This document shows positions 26,660-32,908 of a stretch of DNA of 34,669 nt, piece by piece; positions within the stretch are counted from its first letter, which is position 1, and each line of letters opens with the position of its first letter. The DNA comes from Chitinophagaceae bacterium (GTDB lineage Bacteria > Bacteroidota > Bacteroidia > Chitinophagales > Chitinophagaceae). The stretch lies in contig JAACZQ010000060.1 of NCBI GenBank assembly GCA_009996675.1, positions 1 through 34,669 on the forward strand. The letters are read 5' to 3'. Position numbers and translations under genes: made by a program. Below the pieces are notes generated by a model. The model saw nothing but the letters and a program-made list of their open reading frames with translations, did not search any database and was not told the DNA's origin.

Positions 26660-27484
26660 ATGAATAGGATTCTATCGATTTTACTGGCTTCCAGCTTACT
26701 AATCTCTTGTGCTTCCAAGTTCTCGAAGGTTTTGAAGAACAAGGATTATGAGTATAAATACAAAATGGCGGAGCAGTACTACGCCAAGAAAGATTATTCC
26801 AAAGCACAAGTGCTCTTTGAAGATATCTTCCCTTATGTAAAAGGTACTACGCGTTATGAGGATATGTACTACAAGTTTGCCTATTCTTATTATTACCAGC
26901 GTGATTACCTCAATGCAGAGAATCTGTTCAAGAGCTTTGTAGAGAATTTCCCTACAAGCCCCAAGAATGAGGAGTGCGATTATATGCGCGCCTATTGCTA
27001 TTTCAAGCAATCTCCCAAGGTGGACCTGGATCAGACCAATACCAATAAAACCATGCAGCTGATGCAGGCTTTTATTAATAGTCACCCCGGTTCCAAACGC
27101 ATCCAGGACGCAACAGATATTATCGATCTCTGCCGCGAGAAACTGGAAGCCAAGGAATACAAAGGAGCACAGTTGTATTATAACCTGGGTTTCTATAAAG
27201 CTGCCGCTATTGCTTTCGGAACGGTATCGGATAATTTTCCTGATTCCAAGAAAGCAGATGAATACAAGCTGCAGGTAATCCGTGCTTATTACCGCTATGC
27301 GGAAATGAGCTATGAAGAAAAACAAAAAGAACGTTTTGAGAAAGTGGTGTCGGAATGTGTTGAATTTTCTGACCGTTATGCAGACAGTAAGCTTCTTGAT
27401 GAAGTGAACAAATACAAGAATTTATCTACCAATTTTTTAAAAAACCAGAAAAATGAGCAAGCTAAGAAGGCAAATGAGCGCTAA
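26660..27484 (+). CDS. bamD: Outer-membrane assembly lipoprotein BamD
   Basis: BamD, 274 residues, is the TPR lipoprotein of the BAM complex that folds beta-barrels into the outer membrane. The lipobox LISC puts the lipidated Cys at residue 17. TPR-like helices follow (YAKKDYSKAQVLFEDIFPYV, YYYQRDYLNAENLFKSFVENFP). The ATG at 26660 is preferred over an in-frame TTG at 26648. Its 3' end overlaps the omega-subunit gene by 32 nt. Confidence 0.93.
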   Translation: MNRILSILLASSLLISCASKFSKVLKNKDYEYKYKMAEQYYAKKDYSKAQVLFEDIFPYVKGTTRYEDMYYKFAYSYYYQRDYLNAENLFKSFVENFPTSPKNEECDYMRAYCYFKQSPKVDLDQTNTNKTMQLMQAFINSHPGSKRIQDATDIIDLCREKLEAKEYKGAQLYYNLGFYKAAAIAFGTVSDNFPDSKKADEYKLQVIRAYYRYAEMSYEEKQKERFEKVVSECVEFSDRYADSKLLDEVNKYKNLSTNFLKNQKNEQAKKANER

Positions 27485-27797
27485 TACGGCGAGTGTGGTG
27501 GAAACCAAAAGCCTGATTGAGATCAAATCAAAAACAGGCAACCTGTATGAGTCAATAGCCATTATTGCTCGCAGGGCCAACCAGATCAATGTGTCGCTGC
27601 GGGAAGAGCTGCACAATAAACTGGAAGAGTTCGCCAGCCATACCGATAGCCTGGAAGAAATTCACGAGAACAAAGAACAGATCGAAATTTCCCGTGCATA
27701 CGAGAAAATGCCCAATCCCGCTATCCTGGCTACCCAGGAATTCATGGAAGGCAAGGTTTACCATCGCAGCAACAACGATAACGACCTGTTCCGTTAA
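27453..27797 (+). CDS. rpoZ: RNA polymerase omega subunit, Bacteroidota type
   Basis: This 114-residue protein is the small RNA-polymerase assembly subunit. GNLYESIAIIARRANQIN corresponds to the omega core helix, followed by EQIEISRAYEKMPNPAILATQEFMEGKVYHR, a C-terminal segment typical of Bacteroidota omegas. The ATG at 27453 (MSKLRR) is used; an alternative ATG at 27474 would overlap bamD by only 11 nt. The bamD-rpoZ-coaBC-DUF4835 order is a recurrent Bacteroidota arrangement. Confidence 0.85.
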   Translation: MSKLRRQMSANTASVVETKSLIEIKSKTGNLYESIAIIARRANQINVSLREELHNKLEEFASHTDSLEEIHENKEQIEISRAYEKMPNPAILATQEFMEGKVYHRSNNDNDLFR

Positions 27798-27822
27798 GCG
27801 AATATTTTACAAATGAAATGTG

Positions 27823-27852
27823 AACGACAGTTAGTATAACTGTCGTTTTTTG
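27823..27852 (+). terminator. Terminator between rpoZ and coaBC
   Basis: A perfect 11-bp stem AACGACAGTTA / TAACTGTCGTT with a GTA loop is followed by a T-run. It splits the otherwise conserved bamD-rpoZ-coaBC cluster into two transcripts. Confidence 0.88.
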
Positions 27853-27933
27853 TTACTTTGACATACCAATGGATTGTAAGGAGCGGAATGCTTTGCCGTC
27901 ATCGCAGTACAAAAACAGTTCAAACGATTGTAT

Positions 27934-29133
27934 ATGTTACAGGGCAAGAAAATATTGATTGGCATATCGGGTAGCATTGCTGCCTACAAATCCATTCTGC
28001 TGGTACGATTGCTGATTAAAGCAGGTGCTGAAGTCAAAGTAGTCATGACACCCTCTGCCCGCGAATTTGTTTCTCCACTGGTCTTATCGACCCTTTCTAA
28101 AAATAATGTTGTACTGGGCCTGGCTGAAGCAGATGAATGGGCCAATCATGTTATGCTCGGACGCTGGGCAGATCTTATGATCATGGCTCCCCTGAGCTGT
28201 AATACACTGGCCAAAATGGCTCATGGCCTTTGCGACAATATATTGCTGGCAGTATACCTTTCTGCTACCTGCCCGGTTGTAGCAGTGCCCGCCATGGATG
28301 AAGATATGTGGCATCATCCGGCTACGCGGCAGAATATCACACAAATAGCTGCTTACGGTAACCATATTATTGCTGTGGGCAAAGGCGAACTGGCCAGTGG
28401 TTTGTTTGGTGAAGGCCGCATGGCAGAGCCGGAAGACATCATTACATATATAACGGAACATTTTTTTCGTACGGAAGAACTGAAAGGTAAAAAGGTATTG
28501 GTGACAGCCGGGCCCACGCATGAAGCCATCGACCCGGTTCGTTTTATCGGGAATCATTCATCTGGTAAAATGGGTTTTGCTTTAGCGGAAGAATTATACC
28601 TGCGCGGAGCTTCTGTAGTACTGGTAACCGGCCCCAGTCACCTGCAAACGGCTTACCAGGGTATTACCATACAAAGCGTAGTATCGGCTCAGGATATGTA
28701 TGATGCCTGTTTAGACCGGTTCCCGGATTGTGACCTGGCCATCATGTCGGCAGCTGTGGCTGATTATCGCCCCGAGTCTGTAGCCGATCAGAAAATCAAA
28801 AAACAGAACGATCATTGGTCATTAAACCTGGTGAAAACAAAAGATATTCTGAAGCAGTTGGGTGCTTTGAAAAAACCGCACCAGTTCCTGGCAGGTTTTG
28901 CCCTGGAAACCCAGGATGAGCGGGCAAATGCACAAGGGAAAATGCAATCCAAAAATGCAGATATTATTGTACTCAATTCCCTCAATGATCATAATGCCGG
29001 GTTTGGTGTTGACAGCAATACAGTAACTTTATTCCATAAATCCGGAGCGGAGGAATACCTGAGCAACCGGCCCAAAAAACAGGTGGCATCCGCCATCGTT
29101 TCATTCATCATAAAACACTGGTATGCGCAATAA
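27934..29133 (+). CDS. coaBC: Bifunctional phosphopantothenoylcysteine decarboxylase / phosphopantothenate-cysteine ligase
   Basis: CoaBC, 399 residues, performs two steps of coenzyme A synthesis. The N-terminal flavoprotein CoaC half has GISGSIAAYK, an active-site His in EWANHVML, APLSCNTLAKMAHG and PAMDEDMW. The CoaB half starts near residue 180 with VLVTAGPTHEAIDPVRFIGNHSSGKMG, followed by SAAVADYRP and the lysine segment DQKIKKQ. The ATG at 27934 is used rather than a TTG at 27928. It overlaps the next gene by 11 nt. Confidence 0.96.
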   Translation: MLQGKKILIGISGSIAAYKSILLVRLLIKAGAEVKVVMTPSAREFVSPLVLSTLSKNNVVLGLAEADEWANHVMLGRWADLMIMAPLSCNTLAKMAHGLCDNILLAVYLSATCPVVAVPAMDEDMWHHPATRQNITQIAAYGNHIIAVGKGELASGLFGEGRMAEPEDIITYITEHFFRTEELKGKKVLVTAGPTHEAIDPVRFIGNHSSGKMGFALAEELYLRGASVVLVTGPSHLQTAYQGITIQSVVSAQDMYDACLDRFPDCDLAIMSAAVADYRPESVADQKIKKQNDHWSLNLVKTKDILKQLGALKKPHQFLAGFALETQDERANAQGKMQSKNADIIVLNSLNDHNAGFGVDSNTVTLFHKSGAEEYLSNRPKKQVASAIVSFIIKHWYAQ

Positions 29134-30046
29134 GAGCTTGTTGATACTAACCCTGGTGCTGATGCTTTCTATGGCTTCGCAGGCACAGGAATTGCAGGCC
29201 AGGGTTACTGTTTTGGCAAACCGGGTAGCGAGTACGGTAGACCGTAAAATCTTCACCACTTTACAAACACAACTCACCAACCTGCTGAATAACCGTCGCT
29301 GGACGAACGACAGTTACAGGCAGCAGGAAAAAATTGAGTGTAGTTTTATATTAAATATCGAGTCGATTGTTGAAACCAATATTTATAAAGCGAGTCTGAA
29401 TATACAGGCAGCCCGACCGGTATATCGCAGTACCTATCAGGCTGCGTTGGTGAATTTCATGGATCCGGATGTGACTTTCAAGTATGTGGAATTCCAGCCT
29501 GTGGAGTTTAATGAAAACAGGGTACAGGGTACTGATGCAGCGGTTGCGAATCTTACAGCTGTATTTGCTTATTATGCTTATATGATCCTTGGGCTTGATT
29601 ACGATTCCTTTGGCGCCAAGGGAGGGGATCCTTATTTCCGGAAAGCCCAGAATATCGTCAACAATGCGCCTGAGGGGCGCTCCATCACCGGCTGGCGTTT
29701 GTTCGACGGATTGCGTAATCGTTATTGGCTGAATGAAAACATGATCAATACCCGGTATAATACCATACACGATATTTTGTATACTTATTATCGATCCGGG
29801 TTGGATAATCTGCAGGATAAGGAAGAAGAAGCCCGTGTTAATATTCTGAATGCATTGATACAGATGCAGGCTTTTGCAAAAGAAAATCCGAATACCATGA
29901 TCCAGCAGTTTTTTTTCCAGGGTAAATACCAGGAACTGGTGGGCATTTTTAAGAAAGCATCCCCTGCTGATAAAGTAAAAGCAGCTGAGTTACTCGCTTC
30001 GCTGGATATCACGAATGCATCTAAATATAAACAGGAATTGAAATGA
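29123..30046 (+). CDS. DUF4835 family protein (T9SS-associated PorD-like)
   Basis: This 307-residue exported protein has a signal peptide ending near residue 22 (SMASQAQ). The body matches the DUF4835 pattern: ELQARVTVLANRV, CSFILNIESI, RPVYRSTYQAALVNFMD, and a conserved YYAYMILGLDYDSFGAKGGDPYFRKAQ. The family is annotated as type IX secretion protein PorD, though its role is little studied. It overlaps coaBC by 11 nt and the next gene by 4 nt, so expression is coupled to both. Confidence 0.88.
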   Translation: MRNKSLLILTLVLMLSMASQAQELQARVTVLANRVASTVDRKIFTTLQTQLTNLLNNRRWTNDSYRQQEKIECSFILNIESIVETNIYKASLNIQAARPVYRSTYQAALVNFMDPDVTFKYVEFQPVEFNENRVQGTDAAVANLTAVFAYYAYMILGLDYDSFGAKGGDPYFRKAQNIVNNAPEGRSITGWRLFDGLRNRYWLNENMINTRYNTIHDILYTYYRSGLDNLQDKEEEARVNILNALIQMQAFAKENPNTMIQQFFFQGKYQELVGIFKKASPADKVKAAELLASLDITNASKYKQELK

Positions 30047-30399
30047 GGAAATGGATCCTGCTCTGTATAATAACCGGTTGTATTTCCTGCGGTAGGAGTA
30101 GGGGCAAAGACGCTATTATTCCAACCGATAGCATGAAACTGATTATGTGGGATCTCGTAAAAGCCGATGAATGGTTTGCGCGCATGGTTGTAAAAGATAC
30201 AGGTGTGGTGAGGAGAAAGGAAGACGTGAAATTGTACGAACAGGTATTCAAAATACACGGGGTAACCCGGGAACGATTCTTCAAAAGCTACCGGTATTAT
30301 GAGGGGCATCCGCTGGAGTATAAGTTGATCTTAGATTCACTGGAAACATTTTCAGCCCGCGACCGGGTAAACCGACTGATGGATCAACACCATCGTTAG
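30043..30399 (+). CDS. DUF4296 lipoprotein
   Basis: This 118-residue protein starts with MRKWILLCIITGC, a short signal with an ITGC lipobox (Cys13), so it is probably lipidated. IPTDSMKLIMWDLVKADEWFARM and VFKIHGVTRERFFKSYRYYEGHP are typical of DUF4296, a small Bacteroidota lipoprotein family of unknown function. The ATGA overlap with the DUF4835 gene indicates translational coupling. Confidence 0.8.
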   Translation: MRKWILLCIITGCISCGRSRGKDAIIPTDSMKLIMWDLVKADEWFARMVVKDTGVVRRKEDVKLYEQVFKIHGVTRERFFKSYRYYEGHPLEYKLILDSLETFSARDRVNRLMDQHHR

Positions 30400-30417
30400 T
30401 AAAATATATCAGCTGTT

Positions 30418-31038
30418 ATGAATAAAGTCTATACAAATGCTTCTGCCGCCATTCATGATATTCCAGATGGAGCAGTGCTGATGCTGGGCGGCTTTGGATT
30501 GAATGGCATTCCTGAAAACTCTATTCAGGCATTGGTGGCCAAGGGGGTGAAGATCAAAAAGATGATGAGTAGTTATGTAGGCGAGAATGCCGAATTTGAA
30601 CGGCAGTTGCTGAGTGGTGAACTGGAGGTAGATCTTATACCACAGGGAACGCTGGCAACACGCATACAAATGGCTGGCATGGGTATCCCTGCTTTTTATA
30701 CACCTGCCGGATATGGCACCGAAATCGCTATTGGAAAGGAAACCAGGGAATTTGATGGCAAAATGCACCTAATGGAAACGGCCCTGCATGCCGATTTTGC
30801 TATTGTGAAAGCCTGGAAAGGCGATACACTTGGAAATCTGGTATTCCGTAAAACCACCCGCAATTTTTCTACATCAATGGCTAAAGCTGGTCGCATTACC
30901 ATTGCAGAAGTAGAAGAACTGGTACAGCCCGGAGAAATCGATCCTGATGATGTACATGTAGCAGGTGTATACGTACACCGCATTTTCCAGGGAAAAGATT
31001 ATCAGAAAAGAATTGAGCGGAAAACAGTGCGATTGTAA
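30418..31038 (+). CDS. scoA: 3-oxoacid CoA-transferase subunit A, with an internal 24-residue deletion
   Basis: The alpha subunit of succinyl-CoA:3-ketoacid CoA-transferase, 206 residues instead of about 230. GGFGLNGIPENSI, SSYVGENAEFERQLLSGELEV, PQGTLATRIQMAG and the C-terminal VRL match the family throughout. Between GVK (43-45) and IKK (46-48) the usual segment (DLTVVSNN...DDWGLGLLL...Q in B. subtilis ScoA) is absent, with the frame kept. The partner subunit gene follows after 66 nt. The lost segment is a core strand and helix, so activity is doubtful unless compensated. Confidence 0.9.
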   Translation: MNKVYTNASAAIHDIPDGAVLMLGGFGLNGIPENSIQALVAKGVKIKKMMSSYVGENAEFERQLLSGELEVDLIPQGTLATRIQMAGMGIPAFYTPAGYGTEIAIGKETREFDGKMHLMETALHADFAIVKAWKGDTLGNLVFRKTTRNFSTSMAKAGRITIAEVEELVQPGEIDPDDVHVAGVYVHRIFQGKDYQKRIERKTVRL

Positions 31039-31054
31039 GTGAAAAGGGTGGTCT

Positions 31055-31082
31055 CTATTCACTACTCACCACTCACTGTTTA
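31055..31082 (+). repeat. Heptamer repeat (CTACTCA) between the two CoA-transferase genes
   Basis: Four successive 7-mers, CTATTCA, CTACTCA, CCACTCA and CTGTTTA, fill part of the 66-nt gap. The period is the same as in the ribosomal-operon blocks, but the sequence theme is different. Confidence 0.5.
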
Positions 31083-31104
31083 TACAACACATAAATGATG
31101 CATT

Positions 31105-31764
31105 ATGGCCCTTGATAAATTTGGTATAGCTAAACGAATTGCGCAGGAGCTGCGGGATGGCATGTATGTGAACCTGGGTATTGGCATACCTACCCTGGTG
31201 GCCAATTATATACCGGCAGGAATGACCGTTATTTTCCAGAGCGAGAATGGTATACTGGGTATGGGTCCTTATCCAACCGAAGCGGCGGTAGATGCCGACC
31301 TGATCAATGCAGGTAAGGAAACCGTAACCCTGATCCCCGGTGGGGCTTTTTTCGACAGTGCTGAAAGTTTTGGCATGATCCGGGCAGGGAAAATTGACCT
31401 GACTGTATTGGGTGCAATGGAAGTGAGTGAACAGGGCGATATTGCGAATTGGAAAATACCCGGCAAAATGGTGAAAGGTATGGGTGGTGCGATGGATCTG
31501 GTAGCCAGTGCCCGTAATATTATTGTAGCCATGATGCATACCAACCCCAAAGGGGAAAGTAAATTATTGCCATCCTGTACATTACCATTGACAGGCGTAG
31601 GCTGTGTGAAAAAAGTTGTGACCGAACTGGGAGTTATGGATATTACCCCGGACGGATTTTTATTATTGGAGAGAGCACCGGGTGTAACCGTATCAGAAAT
31701 CCAGGATAAAACAGCCGGTAAGCTGATCATACCGGACCATGTGCCGGAAATGCAGTTGGCATAA
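31105..31764 (+). CDS. scoB: 3-oxoacid CoA-transferase subunit B
   Basis: The beta subunit, 219 residues, looks complete. The catalytic Glu is E47 in [54 protein letters not shown] and [14 protein letters not shown] are diagnostic. The enzyme moves CoA between succinate and 3-keto acids (ketone-body, branched-chain or propionate-type catabolism). It needs subunit A, which here carries a deletion. Confidence 0.95.
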   Translation: MALDKFGIAKRIAQELRDGMYVNLGIGIPTLVANYIPAGMTVIFQSENGILGMGPYPTEAAVDADLINAGKETVTLIPGGAFFDSAESFGMIRAGKIDLTVLGAMEVSEQGDIANWKIPGKMVKGMGGAMDLVASARNIIVAMMHTNPKGESKLLPSCTLPLTGVGCVKKVVTELGVMDITPDGFLLLERAPGVTVSEIQDKTAGKLIIPDHVPEMQLA

Positions 31765-31779
31765 ACCAATAAACTTCCC

Positions 31780-31821
31780 TGTTGTTATACAACAAATGAT
31801 TAATCTACTTGTTGTATGTTG
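31780..31821 (+). promoter_or_regulatory. Repeated TGTTGT/ACAACA arms upstream of the peroxiredoxin
   Basis: A perfect palindrome TGTTGT-TAT-ACAACA (31780-31794) is followed by a second TGTTGT (31810-31815), which could pair with the same ACAACA. A TAtgTTG sequence (31815-31821) overlaps the second arm. It could be an operator or an alternative hairpin; no regulator is identified. Confidence 0.3.
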
Positions 31822-31850
31822 CAGATTATTCATCAACCAAAAATAGTGAT

Positions 31851-32324
31851 ATGAGCATTCAAGCCGGACAAAAAGCACCCGATTTCACCTTGTATGATAC
31901 CGAGAAAAACAAAGTAAGCCTTGCAGAACAGCAGGGGAGTAACGTAGTATTGTTATTCTTCCCGCTTGCTTTTACAGGTGTTTGTACAGCAGAACTCTGT
32001 AATGTGCGCGACAATATTGCCACGTACAACAATACCAATGCGAAAGTCTTTGGTATTTCAATTGATTCCCTGTTCACGCTGGGTAAATTCCGGTCTGAAC
32101 AAAACCTGAACTTCCCCTTACTGAGCGATTTCAACAAAACAGCTGCCAAGGCATACGATGTACTGTATGAATTATTCCCCGCCTTTGAAATGCAGGGGGT
32201 AAGCAAACGTGCCGCATTTGTGATCGACAAATCTGGTGTGGTACGTTATGCAGAAGTATGCCCAACACCCGGTGATCTGCCCAATTTTGCAGCTATCCAG
32301 GAGACACTGGCGGGTTTACAATAA
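31851..32324 (+). CDS. Peroxiredoxin of the AhpE/BCP type
   Basis: This 157-residue thiol peroxidase has the catalytic motif PLAFTGVCTAELC, with the peroxidatic Cys at C45 and a second Cys at C50, plus C137 in VCPTPGD. It reduces hydrogen peroxide or organic hydroperoxides in the cytoplasm (no signal peptide). The ATG at 31851 gives MSIQAGQKAPDFTLYD, the family start; an in-frame TTG at 31809 is rejected. The C45-C50 spacing suggests an atypical 2-Cys or BCP-like mechanism. Confidence 0.92.
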   Translation: MSIQAGQKAPDFTLYDTEKNKVSLAEQQGSNVVLLFFPLAFTGVCTAELCNVRDNIATYNNTNAKVFGISIDSLFTLGKFRSEQNLNFPLLSDFNKTAAKAYDVLYELFPAFEMQGVSKRAAFVIDKSGVVRYAEVCPTPGDLPNFAAIQETLAGLQ

Positions 32325-32367
32325 GTAATGCCAACCCTCTTTTGCCTGAAAAGCGGGCAAAAAACTT

Positions 32368-32397
32368 CAAAAAGCCCTGTTTTAACAGGGCTTTTTG
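32368..32397. terminator. Bidirectional terminator after the peroxiredoxin
   Basis: The perfect 14-bp inverted repeat CAAAAAGCCCTGTT / AACAGGGCTTTTTG (32368-32381 with 32384-32397) has A and T tracts on either side. Confidence 0.85.
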
Positions 32398-32439
32398 CAT
32401 AAATCGGGTTCTTTGACTATTTTAGTACTAAGAATCTGC

Positions 32440-32790
32440 ATGAAGCAACTCTACACTTTGGGCATACTGACCTTGTTTACATTCGGCACCAGCTTTGTGC
32501 CGGATCGTGCTGTAACAGGTGAATGGCTGGAAACCCAGACCAAAGTGCTTCGTTTTTATCCCAACCCGGCCACCAGTTTTATCAGTTTTGAATTCGATAA
32601 ATCGGTTGATAAAACCTATACACTCCAGGTTTACAATTTTATCGGCAGAAAGATGACGGATGTGCGTATTACCGACAGCAAGATCACTCTGAATCTGGAT
32701 GACCAGTACCTGCGTGGGCTTTATATCTACCAGCTTCGGGACCAAAGCAGCCGGATCATTGAATCCGGTAAGTTCCAGGTATCCAAGTAA
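32440..32790 (+). CDS. Small exported protein consisting mainly of a T9SS type A sorting domain
   Basis: This 116-residue protein has a signal peptide (about 1-21) and then a type IX secretion sorting domain (about 36-116): LRFYPNPATSFISFEF, YTLQVYNFIGRKM, LRGLYIYQLRDQ and the end SGKFQVSK. Such domains normally sit at the C-terminus of large cargo proteins and are cleaved on export. Here only about 15 residues separate the signal peptide from it. It may be a decayed cargo gene, or a mini-protein that uses the domain for another role. Start: ATG at 32440, where the signal peptide begins. Confidence 0.8.
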   Translation: MKQLYTLGILTLFTFGTSFVPDRAVTGEWLETQTKVLRFYPNPATSFISFEFDKSVDKTYTLQVYNFIGRKMTDVRITDSKITLNLDDQYLRGLYIYQLRDQSSRIIESGKFQVSK

Positions 32791-32908
32791 ACATCTTACT
32801 TAAACGATTCCTGTTGGTGTATTTTCTGCTCCCACAGTTCCGGAAACAATACAATATTAATATATTTAGTATCGGGGATATAAACGATCCCTTGCCAAAA
32901 CCCAGCTT

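Noticed and set aside
30418..31038. Frameshift or hidden insertion in scoA explaining the missing residues
   Set aside because: There is no additional DNA between the GVK and IKK codons, and the frame is the same before and after; the segment is deleted.
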